Positions 48,378 to 58,574 of a DNA stretch of 64,000 nucleotides are shown one piece after another. The DNA is from Fallopia convolvulus (taxonomy: Eukaryota > Streptophyta > Magnoliopsida > Caryophyllales > Polygonaceae), in assembly GCA_964016875.1 (NCBI GenBank), contig OZ024729.1, forward strand, positions 21,472,494 through 21,536,493, read 5' to 3'. Each line of letters opens with the position of its first letter. Position 1 is the stretch's first letter. Both the position numbers and the translations under genes were made by a program. The notes beneath the pieces were generated by a model. That model saw only the letters and a list, made by a program, of their open reading frames with translations. It made no database searches and was not told the origin of the DNA.

Positions 48378-50064
48378 TGATTCAGCTTGAAGATGTTTTC
48401 CTTGTTTTCCACTTCTAAGACTTTGTAAGTTTTTGTTTCTCTTTTCTCGTTTTCTTGTGTTTTTCTTTTCTATTTCTTCCTTTCTTCTTATTTTTCTTAC
48501 AGTGGGGACATTGTAATTTTAAGTATGGGGTGGGAGAAAGTAGAAACTTTTGTGTTGTGTTTGTTTTTTGTGCTTTATTTTAAGTAGTTCTTTTATATCG
48601 GAAAAAAAATCAAAAAAGTTTTGAAAAATATCTAAAAAAAAAGGGGTCTTAGAATTGATAGATATCCCTTTCTTAGGTTCTATGATAGTAGTTGCTAGCA
48701 TGATCATTTAATTCCTTGCAATCATGTCTTTGAGAATATAGCCAGATTCTTATTTTGAAGTTGTTTTTAGGAAGGAATAGCATTTGATGAAATTGAGCAC
48801 ATATACCTTCTATCATTTGGCCTATTAGGGAGAACATCAAAAATCCCTCTTCTTTTCTTGTGTGATTTACTCTCTATATGCATATTATCTCTTGGAATTG
48901 TGATGGTTATCTATTTCTTGAGACCCATATGAGATTTATAGATCATTACTTGTGAAAATCAGATGATAGAGAACTTATTTTATAAGCCCTATTAATCCTT
49001 ATCCTACCATACATTATCCTTCTTTTTGAAGCCAATTTTAGCCTGAAGCCTTTTTTTTTTTTAACTCCACAAAATTTGTTCCCTAGCCGAGATAAGCTTG
49101 ACCCTATCCGGGGATTAGGACTTAGATTTGGAAAGGTAAATTGTTTTGTTGAGTGTAAAAAAAGGGAGTGAAATATAATGTTTGGTTCGAAATTGAGGGA
49201 TTATTGGGAAGGGTAGATTGGAAGTCTCTTGTTTTTAATAGTTGTGATAAGAAAGATCTCCTGGTACAAAAGATGCACAAAATAAAGTTGATGGTTGAAA
49301 AGAAGTTGTTGAAAGGGAAGAGGAGTACACAATGAAGCTCGTTAACGACCCTGAAGGGACTCGTTAACGAGGCAGCGAGAGGAAACAAATGAAAAACGAG
49401 AGGAAAAAATGAAGAAGTAAGAAGTGCATTCAAGTTCATATAGATAAGCCGGAGATTCTTTTGTTCTATGAGACTTTTTAGGATAATAATGGGTGAGTAA
49501 AAATAAGTGTGCATAATGAGAGAGTGAGTTTGGTATATGTTTTTATGAGAGTTTTGATGTCATGTGTGAGTTTTTAGGAGTCTTTTGATTCCCGGATATT
49601 ATTAGCACCACATAGCCAAAATATTTCCACGCCTTATTGTCATTACCAAGCCCCCATTACAACCCGGCCGAATGGAAGCTTCTATGAGGTTTTTCATTAA
49701 GCCCCCTAAGTTCTCTTGATGATTTTTGCTTGTTTTGACAAATCTTGGGTGGAGAGTTTGGTGATATAAGTTCCAATTTCTATGAGTATTTGTATATAAG
49801 ATGAGTTGAGAGATTGAATTTATAAGCCCAAACACTTGAGAGTTGAGAGAAACACATTTTCCCTTGTGAGGTTGGGTTGTATTTTCTTGTGTCTATTTTA
49901 GGTGTATATATGTGTTATGACGTTAAAAGTCCTTTGCTAATTTTCTTCTAGATATTTTGATGTTGCTTTTTAGATGATGGCTATAATTTGATGAGTTTGG
50001 TTTTTGGTTTTGATTATTGTTTAGTGATTGCTTGAGGACAAGCAAGTCTAAGTATGGGGTATTT
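48378..50064 (+). other. E1 non-coding 3' tail
   Basis: No reading frame is convincing. Two long blocks (about 48760-49140 and 49560-49850) match E2 at about 59130-59540 and 59925-60230 with only scattered changes. Examples are TCCCTCTTCTTTTCTTGTGT, GAAGCCAATTTTAGCCTGAAG and CCCGGATATTATTAGCACCA. A palindrome pair lies at 49341/49363, and AAGTATGGGGT words at 48521 and 50050. Confidence 0.7.
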
Positions 50065-51524
50065 TGATGTTCGTGTTCTTAGTATAGTTTTTGATAGGTT
50101 TTATTAGGACTAGTTTTGATAAGTTTAGGATTAGTTTTATGTGTTTTTGGATAGTTTTGCATATTTTGTAGAAAGTATGGAAGCTACTCCGTTTTGTGTC
50201 TTTTTGTAGGTTTTAGCAAGGAAAAGGTGTTGTTTGGAGCTGAATTTGGAGAGCTATGATAGAGATGGAGGAATACAAGATGAAGAAGCTGAAGTTCGAG
50301 TTTTTGGAAGAGAAGTGTTGAAGAAAACCAAGCCCAGGCTCGTTAACGAGGCTGTGAGGGCTCGTTAACGAGGCCGCGAGATGAAAATGTTCGAGAGTTG
50401 ACTTTGTGACTCACCGATCCTGTGCGGGAATTTATTTCCGTGTCGGTAGAGTATCTTTTTATGATTTTAGGGTTATTATATTATGTATTTTAGGTCTTGT
50501 TATCTTTTGAGATTTTATTTCTATCTTTTAGAATAGATTCTATCTTTTTAGGAAAGTTTATATCTTTTAGCCTTTTTTAGGTTCTAGCCTCTTTTTAGTA
50601 TAAATACCCTTCTATCTAGCATAGAAAGGGAGGTCGAATTTTGGAGAATAGAGCCGAGAGAGAGAAGGACGGATCGGAGTTGTGATCGAAGGAGCTCGGT
50701 AGACGAAAGTTACCGGGGTCGTTAGTCGTGTTTTTGATTCGGTATTTCGGTTTCTTTTGAATCTCTGTAAGACGATATTTCTTATTAATTTGAGTAGTGT
50801 TTTGATTGCAATGTTTTCTTTGATTAAAGTTATTAGTTTCTTAGTCATGATTAGTGAGTAGTCTTTTTATCTAGGGTCGGGGTTGAAACCCGGCATAGTT
50901 GTGCATGTTTGGTGAGTAAGATTATGTGTTGAATGCCTTCTATCTATTGTTGAGATTGTTTGTTGTGCTTATACCAAGATGAAAGTTGAGGTAATTTGAG
51001 TTGTTGACTTGATTGAAAGAGAAAGTTATAAACTTGAAGGTTGATATTGTTTGAATACGAAAGTTTCAAGCTTTAGATCCGAAACAAGCAATTGGGTGAG
51101 TTAGTTTATGAAAGTAGATTAATTTGCTTACTAAGTCAATGAAAGTTGATGCATCTATCTATTTAAAGGCATGATATTTATCTTCTTACGAGCTTGTGTG
51201 CATGACTATGTTGTGGTGACTCTTGTCCTGGATATTTTCGTTTTTATTTGATTTCTTTCAAGATCATATTCGTTACTGAGTTCGTTGGCTCGGTACCGAA
51301 CCTGTCTAGGTGTTTAGTTTTGGTCTTTTTATTCTCAGTGGTTCGTTAACGAGGCTGACAACTTCGTTAACAAGGCTGCTTGTGTGTTTTGCTTGCTTTT
51401 GTTTTATTTTTTTTAGGAGTCGATAGATAAACAAACCTTGCTTCTCGTGGAACGATCCTGACTCCCCTATACTCAGCGGGGTCTTGACTACAAATTTATT
51501 TGTTGTTAAACGACTCTCTCAACA
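50065..51524 (+). repeat. E1 3' LTR
   Basis: 1,460 bp. It is preceded by AAGTATGGGGTATTT at 50050-50064, the presumed polypurine tract. Palindrome cores are at 50342/50364 and 51345/51366. Confidence 0.92.
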
Positions 51525-52688
51525 CAAACCTATATAAACATTTAAGTGCAAAAACAAGTGATGTGGTTCCTCAAGGACAATTTAGGCATAAGACAAAACA
51601 ACATGATACTTGCAGATACTTAGTTCCCCCTGAGATGGAAACACAATTTCATTTTTTCAGGATTTTTAGTGGACAGTTCCCCCTTAACAAAGGAATTATT
51701 CTGTATTCTCTTAAACAACGCATCACTGCATTTTTTTATTTCCCACTTTTGATATCATTGAAAAGAATTGAACACAAGGCACAGAAAAAATAAGGCAAAG
51801 CACATGCATTTCAAAATAAGATCAATTGCACTCAAGGAAAGTTATCATATATGTAAGGGAAACATAAAATTGTAAAAGCATAGCAAACAAGAAGGGACAG
51901 ATAGGCAAGGGAGTTTTGTGGGGTCTTGTTTAAGGATTGGTAGAAGAGGGAAGATTTGTTGAATGCCAAGGAGAACATCCAAGAGCCTCTCATTGATAGT
52001 GCGGATTTGGGAGGTGAGGAGCATAGTTAGTTGAGAGCTTGAAGGACATCAGTGCTTTCCTTTTCCTCTAGGAATCAATGTTGCCCCCACCAATGGGGCA
52101 TGTATGGATAGATTGATATTGAGAGGGTCTCCCTCAAAATGGGGCCACAAAATATCGTAGAGTGGCACTAATCAATCGAAACGGATGAGCCAAAACAGGA
52201 CCCAAAAAATAGATTAAAATTATTACTCAATATATAAGTATTAACATGTGCAAGAAATATATTGATTTTTCACACGAATGGGAGTTGAGATTCAACAAAT
52301 TATGCTACAAATATATATTCTCAATCGATCAACAAATTAGTAGACAAGAGTATTACAAGTATACACAACTAAGATTTGGAACTAGGATAAAGATTAGGTA
52401 ATCGACCGGTAGATATCTCTCATGTGAGTGTAGAAAGGAAATAATGGTTTCAAGCCACTAAAAGGGCATCTAGCATTGTAGATTACGCTTGATACTTTTA
52501 TTCTAGAGTCACCAATCATGCTACCTCATTTTTTTTGTAACATGTCTATTCAATTGGACAACATTAGGAATTAAGGAGTACGTGTTCGAAATAAATTTAT
52601 GACCTTTCCCATAACTCAATTAGGTCATTCTACAATTCTTGTAAAGAACAATTCTCTTCAATTATTTGAAATCTTTTTTTGCCTCAAA
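51525..52688 (-). other. Internal remnant of Sirevirus element B
   Basis: This continues the minus-strand element interrupted by E1 (the TSD CAAAC is repeated at 51525). Around 52170-51920 the minus strand reads, in two frames, DILWPHFEGDPLNINLSIHA then LLTSQIRTINERLLDVLLGI. This is reminiscent of the end of a Sirevirus ORF3 with its coiled coil. The rest is AT-rich without recognisable domains, and the left boundary of the Helitron cuts it. Confidence 0.4.
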
Positions 52689-53720
52689 TCTATGTATATA
52701 TATAAAAGACGCAAGGAATAAGCCCATCACGTTGCGCCACCTAGGATTTTCCTATGTGTCGTTCCCACATTAAGCCACCTAGGATTTTGCCACATAGGAT
52801 TTTTTATTTTGGAAATTTATATATGTTGATATTATTTTAGGATAATATAGAAATAGGATAAATTAATCTAGAAAAGATTTATCTAAAATAAAGATGTTAT
52901 CTATTGTTAAATCTTAAGTATTAATGTTAAATATTTGATATGATAATTTATTTACCTTAAAAATATATATCTAAAATAAAATAAACTATAAAAGAATTAA
53001 ATATTTGGCCCCACCTTATATTTAAAAAATTAGATTTTATCTATATTAATTTATCTTTTTCAATTAACTTCCTTTATATGTATTTATGTGAAATAAAAAT
53101 TATAATTCGAATTTAATTATAAATAAATAAAATTATTTTATGTTTATCTTTTCATCTATATATGTAAAAGATTTATCTTAAATCAAAATTTGATAAAATA
53201 AATTAAAATTTTTCAATATCTAGGTAATTACTTGCCCAAATTGAAATTTGATAAAAAATACATTCTTTTCATTAATTTCCTTTTTAACCTGTTCATGTAA
53301 ATATAGAAGATTTTTTATCTTTAAAAAATTCAATCTTTACTCCTATTTTTTATATTTTTTTATTTATTATCTTTTTATTTAAAATATTTTAAAGAATTGA
53401 ATTTGATTAAAAAATTATAAGAATTTACTTTATTTTTCTTTTCTTATCTATTTTAACTTTAAAAAATTTAATTATTCTTTTTAAAATAATTTTATTCATA
53501 TGTTTTCATAAATAAATTATCATTAAGCCATCAAAACCATATTGGGCTCACCTTATTGATTTTGGCTCCGTCTCACATTTTAACAATTTTAAAATTTTAT
53601 GTAAACTTTTCCTAATATATATATTATTTTTATTTTTTTTTACTAAATTAAAATCACATTCAATAATAAATTAAGAATTAAATTCATGTAGTCGTGCAGG
53701 GTAAGACGGGTATAACTAGT
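52689..53720 (+). mobile_element. Non-autonomous Helitron
   Basis: 1,032 bp. It starts TCTATGTATATATATAAAAG after an A and ends GGGTATAACTAGT before a T, as Helitrons insert between A and T. A weak hairpin-like stretch lies just before CTAGT (GTCGTGCAGGGTAAGACGGG). Its first 130 bp match the reverse complement of about 590-727 in the window. The interior is about 80% AT and non-coding. Confidence 0.75.
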
Positions 53721-53771
53721 TATTAAAAATACGAGTAGTGTTTCCTAACTCACAAGAGACAATGATGTTAA
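53721..53771. other. Short spacer between the Helitron and the E3 LTR
   Basis: 51 bp with no recognised feature. It is the outer flank of E3. Confidence 0.5.
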
Positions 53772-54056
53772 TGTTGATAGGGATTTACTTAACAACAAAT
53801 AAATTTGTAGTCAAGACCCCGCTGAGTACAAGGGAGTCAGGATTGTCCACGGGAAGCAAGGTTATGTTTAACTACTAATCTAAAAAGCGAAAGAACACAC
53901 AAAACAGAAAGAAAACAAGAAATAACGACCAGCTAACGTACCAACAGGTCGGTACCGACCCAGTCAGGCTCGGTATCGACGCTATACTTAAACTAAAACG
54001 GAGCAGTTTTGACACAGAAAACGCAAACTCGGTACCCAGCAGAGGACCTCGGTAAC

Positions 54057-55359
54057 TGATGTTCGCCTTTTTAGTTGTGTTTTTACGGTGTGTTTTTAGT
54101 GTCTTTGAGTCTTTTTCTTTAGTTTTGTGTTCTGTTTTGAGTCATTTGTATAGGTTTTCATATTTCCTTAAGATATGGAGTCTACATAAGCTTTGGTGGT
54201 GTTTTATAGGTTTTTAGAAGCTGTTTGGACCACTTTTGAGGAAAAGAGCAAAACCGAGGAGAAACACTTAAGGAAAAGCTCAAGGAATGAAGTTCATAAA
54301 GGCATTGAAGATCAAGTTCGAGCTTGGAAAGAGGTTGAGAAAATCATTACAAAGACATAGGAAAAAGAATCGAGTCAAACGGAGTTGTAACGAACCCGCT
54401 ACGCAAGTTTTACTCAAGGCTGTTTTTAGTGCTGAACAGGGTCGGTACCGAGGTGCACAGCTCGGTACCGAGGGTCCCGTGTCGGTGGCGGAGATCCGAG
54501 TCGGCACAATTAAAGATCTTTTATCCCTTTCCTTTTATGTTATTAGATAGTTTTAAAGGATATATCTTATTAGAAGATTTATTTCCTTATAGATAGCTTT
54601 TTAGATAGAATAGTTTCTCTATAAATACTCTTTTCTAGCTCTTGGAACACACACGACACATGATTGAGAGGAGGAGAAAGAGAGGGGCGTGTGAGAAGAG
54701 TAGAGATAGAGTAGAGATTGGAGATTGCTTGGAGGACAAGTTTTGTTTGGATTCAAAGTTGTAAGCTTTCTCTTTTATTTAATTCAGTTGTTCTTTATTA
54801 TAATGTGTGAGTAGTCTTCCTCTCTAAGGTTGGGGTTAAACCCAAAAATAGTTGTGCATGCTTGCTTGTGATCATGTCTTGATTGTTTTTATTGCATGAA
54901 TCTATTCTCTTGCTCTTAATCCTTGAAACAAAACTTGATAGGAATTTCTCATTCATAGTTGAAGCGAAAGCGGAAACCTTGAATCAGAATACTCAATTTA
55001 AAGTTTTGAAGCGAAAGCGGATCTATCCTAGTTGAAGTAGAAGAGATTAGATAGTAAGTTTATTGATTGAACGAAAGTTAGTTGATTTACTTGCTTGGGT
55101 AGAAGAAAGTTGACACCTTTATGTGATAAAAGCATGATTTATGTGTTTCATTAACGTTTGGTATGCATAATTGTTGTTGTGGGAATACCTTTACCTTAGA
55201 TTTTCTCTTTATTGATATAAAAATTCATACTTTCTCTCTTACTTGCGTGATAAGTAACAAAACTTGATACTGACTATCTCCCATGGACGAACCTGACTCC
55301 CCTGTACTCAACGGAGTCTTGATTATAAATTTATTTGTTGTCAAGAAACCCTCTCAACA
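54057..55359 (+). repeat. E2 5' LTR
   Basis: 1,303 bp, TGATGTTCG...TCAACA. TATAAATAC box near 54621. Palindrome pair GGTCGGTACCGAGG / GCTCGGTACCGAGG, cores at 54444 and 54464. Confidence 0.92.
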
Positions 55360-55362
55360 AAT

Positions 55363-55380
55363 TTGCGTCGTTGTCGGGGA
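55363..55380 (+). other. E2 primer binding site, diverged tRNA-Asp type
   Basis: TTGCGTCGTTGTCGGGGA. Compared with the E1 site it has changes in the GGCGCC part and in the loop, so priming may be weaker. Confidence 0.7.
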
Positions 55381-55705
55381 GATTTCAATAGTGCCAAGTT
55401 TTGTTCTTTTAGCGTTTTTCGGGACTCTACAGAGTCGGTAACGACCCCCCGGGTCGGTACAAACTCTGTCATCAACCCATTTTTTCTTCTTTCTTTAATT
55501 TGTTTGCTTTTAGGATCTCTGTCGAGTCGGCAATGACCCTATCAGGTCGGTACCGACCCTGTCGACAGATAGTTGTTTTTTTCATTCAATTTTTATTTTT
55601 ACGGGATCATTGCAGGCTCGATACCGACCCCCTGGGCCTCGGTACCGACCCTCCTCTGAGAACCCGTTTTGCTTTTGATTTCGTTTTTGTTTTTGCTTTT
55701 AGTGT
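55381..55705 (+). other. E2 leader between primer site and gag
   Basis: 325 bp, non-coding, dense in palindrome pairs: 55437/55456, 55529/55549 and 55620/55641. In retrotransposons this is where packaging signals usually lie. Confidence 0.55.
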
Positions 55706-57253
55706 ATGCCAGCTGAAGGACGTCAATTTGTCTCTAATCTAGTAGTAGACTCTGAACCCGAGCGATCCTTCCACTAACGATTAAGAGAACACAAAGCTAT
55801 GGCCATGACACCTGAAGAGATGGCACAACAGATGGCTGCACTCCAGAGGCAGCTCGATGCCGTGCAAATTGATAGAGCCGCTCTACAGGAGCAACTCAAT
55901 GTCTATCCAAGGAATGCTAAACAGTATATGCATCTAGAACTGAGGGTGTCAGAGTCCGCCATAGAGCTTCCTGAGATAGAGAAGACCTTTGAGATCAAAC
56001 CTCAATTCATATCCTTAATAAAACGGGCTCAGTTTGAGGGAAAACCCACTGAGTGCCCAATAGAACATATTAGAAATTTCCTTGATTTATGTGACACTAT
56101 TGCTGCTAATGGTGTCTCTTTGGAATATGTTCTGTTGAAAGCTTTTAAGTGATCTCTTGCAGGAAAGGCCCTGAGCTGGTTAGAGAGCCTACCTCACAAG
56201 TCAATAAAGAAATGGGAAACTCTACATGACTTGTTCATGACAAAGTTCTTCCCACCTACCAAGACTACGAAGTTAAGGAAACGCATCACCTCCTATCACC
56301 AGCTGCCTAATGAGACCTTTGTGGAGACATGGGAGAGATTCAAGGATATGCTTAGACAGTGCCCTACCCATGAGCAACCACAATATGTGCTCCAAGAAAT
56401 TTTCTTCCAAGGGATCAATGCTGAGACAAACAACCGCATCAATCTTCACACTGCTTGCGATTTCATAGAGATGGATCCTAATGAGGCGTGGGCATTGCTT
56501 GACAAATTGACCAGCTACGATGCAATGTATGTAGTGCAACAAGCCCAACAACCTCAAAAATGGCTCTACGTTCCGAACAAGGATGAGGTCGACCCTGAAG
56601 TGAAGCACCAATTCTTGCAAGATGAGATCAACCGCCTGAAGAAACAGGTACGTGCTGCTGAGGCATATGAAGAAGCTAACTATATGAGGGGTCCCTATAG
56701 GAACCAAGGTAATACTTTTTATGCAGGAAGGAATAACAATCAGCCCACCTGGGGCAACTATGGCCAAGGGAGCCAACCTCCACAGCAAGATCAGAAGGTT
56801 CCACCTTATAGACCCCCGGGCTATCAAGAGACGCCATCATGGGTGAATGGACTTCATGAAGGGATCAATGGAGTAAAGAATGAAATCAATGGAGTCCAAG
56901 CTAACCTCAATAATCAAATGAAACGGTGGGGAGAGTTCGAGAACTGGAAGAAGAGAGTTGACTCACAACTAGGAAACCTTGCTGCACGGATTCCAAGATC
57001 TCAAGGTCAAATTCTAGGCCGACCCGTGGAAAACCCTAGAGGACAAATTGTAGCCATACACCTCAGAAGTGGCAAAGAGTTGCCAGATCGAGCCAAGCCT
57101 ACAGATACAAAGCACGACAAAGAAGATGCCCCAGTCAAGCCCGTTAGCGACCCCAATAGGGTTGATATCGAGGCTCAACCACTCGATAACGAGGCTCCCC
57201 ATCTCGATACCGAGCCCTCCAGGCCTGGTAAGTGTTTTGAACCAAGGTCTTAG
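55706..57253 (+). pseudogene. E2 gag, two stops
   Basis: The ATG at 55706 matches the E1 gag start. TAA at 55775 follows, and the frame reopens at ATG 55799 (MAMTPEEMAQQ). A TGA at 56150 replaces a tryptophan codon present in E1. The same frame then runs to 57253. The Retrotrans_gag domain (FEIKPQFISLIKRAQFEGKP, RKRITSYHQLPNETFVETWE, QYVLQEIFFQGINAETNNRI) is well kept. The zinc-knuckle segment found in E1 is absent: KKQVRAAEAYEEANYMRGPY joins directly. From 57143 to 57211 the coding DNA holds four palindrome cores exactly 21 bp apart. Confidence 0.85.
57143..57211. repeat. Four-site 21-bp array in E2 gag
   Basis: The cores GTTAGC (57143), GATATC (57164), GATAAC (57185) and GATACC (57206) are each preceded by C/TC- or G-type flanks and followed by CGA or GAGG. 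Steps are exactly 21, 21 and 21 bp. Two more cores follow at 57257 and 57277. Confidence 0.9.
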
Positions 57254-58494
57254 TTCGATACCGACCCCCTAGGGTCGGTACCGACCCTTCATCTACACCA
57301 ATCGACCCTCTTGTCGATTCGGTAGGGCCTCGATCCGGGTTTCTCTCTATCCCGAGCCCGTAAAAAACTCTTCCTTTCTCGATTAAGAAGTCTAATGATG
57401 TCACGAAAGGAAAGTTTAGACGGTTTGTTAAGATTCTTCAAGGGTTAAATATCTCTATACCATTTACAGAATCCCTTAATGAAATGTCTGCCTACACTAA
57501 ATTTTTGAAAGAGATTTTGAGCGGGAAAAGATCTATCTCAGAGCTGTCAAGTGAAGTCCGATCTATAAAGCTTCTAGAAAAGCTTGGTGACCCAGGTAAG
57601 TTTGCAATTTCAATTGGTATTGGGACTCACCATTTTAAAGCTCTATGTGATCTAGGTGCCAATGCCAGTTTATTGCCATTGTCTATCTGGACCAAGGCTA
57701 ACATGGGACCACTGGAGCCTGTCGATATGAATCTTTACATGGCGGACTGATCTTTTGTAAAAGCAACTGGAGTCGTTGACGATGTTCCTATCCAAATTGG
57801 AAAATTCTTTGTCCCAAACGACTTCATTGTGCTAGATATGCCAGAAGACCCTATGGTGCCAATCATTCTAGACAGACCATTCTTAGCCAACGCAGGGGCA
57901 CGAGTCGATGTAAGGAAAGGACTTCTCACGTTTGATACTGGAGAAGAGAAGGTCGAATTTCATTTCAGTCCGGCCGTGAATGAGGTTGCTAGTTGCAGTA
58001 CTCAAGAGCCTACCGACCCACCATGGCTCGGTAACGATCCTTCTCTGAGTACAGAAACAAGCAAAATCAAGGATGTCACACCTACTGAGAAGCCTACCCA
58101 CCCACCATGGGTCGGTAGTGATCCTTTTATGAAGGATTACGAAGTTGGAGGTGGATTCAAGCCTGGTACCGAGCCATTTCCAAATCCAGCAGGCTCGGTA
58201 ACGAGCGCCTACACCTCGGTACCGAGCCCTTTTCTGAACAATCAAGGTACGTCTTCTTATTCTGGTTTGATCAATTCTAGTCATGATCCTTTTTCCCATC
58301 CTTGTTTAATATTAAATCCTACTGTTAGTACTGTGAAGGAGTCGAAATCTCCTTGGTTTTCAGATTTTACTAACTTTGTTGTAGGATTACCAAGTATTCT
58401 TGTGGATGATAGAGGTCCAAATGTCTTAGAAAGAAGCTTTGATGTTGTTTCATCTAAGTATGGGGTTTCTCTTAATCCTGACATTGCTGGATAG
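57254..58494 (+). pseudogene. E2 protease region, frameshifted with stop
   Basis: Relative to gag it lies in another frame, recognisable from about 57370. KFRRFVKILQGLNISIPFTE leads to HFKALCDLGANASLLPLSIW (active-site region), then TGA at 57748. It continues PIQIGKFFVPNDFIVLDMPE and IILDRPFLANAGARVDVRKG, where D replaces the G found in E1. A low-complexity tail rich in PPW, GND/GSD repeats ends at 58494 with SKYGVSLNPDIAG. Confidence 0.82.
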
Positions 58495-58532
58495 CAGGCG
58501 CCCTGATCTGCTAAGGTAAGTTCGTCGAGCTC

Positions 58533-58574
58533 ACGACGTTAAAAGTAGCGCTTATGGGAAGCAACCCGCTTTTA
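58533..58574 (+). other. Conserved block after E2 protease
   Basis: The counterpart of 45626-45667: ACGACGTTAAAAGTAGCGCT, then ATGGGAAGCAACCCGCTTTTA. The only differences from E1 are a few A/G and C/T changes. Confidence 0.7.

Larger units (their letters stand above)
41200..51524 (+). mobile_element. Athila-like non-autonomous Ty3 element E1 (gag-protease plus extra ORF)
   Basis: 10,325 bp with LTRs 41200-42666 and 50065-51524, almost identical (one 8-bp indel in the first 60 bp plus scattered substitutions), and perfect target duplication CAAAC (41195-41199, 51525-51529). The primer site TGGCGCCGTTGCCGGGGA fits tRNA-Asp and the Athila/Tat group. It encodes gag and an aspartic protease, then a separate gene, but no reverse transcriptase, RNase H or integrase anywhere. 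Movement would therefore need proteins from another element, as in elements called TR-GAG. It is inserted in the internal region of element B. Confidence 0.93.

Noticed and set aside
41482..51400. CRISPR-like regular short repeats
   Set aside because: The repeats are palindromic, paired and dispersed over kilobases in plant retrotransposons. There is no array of unique spacers and no cas gene.
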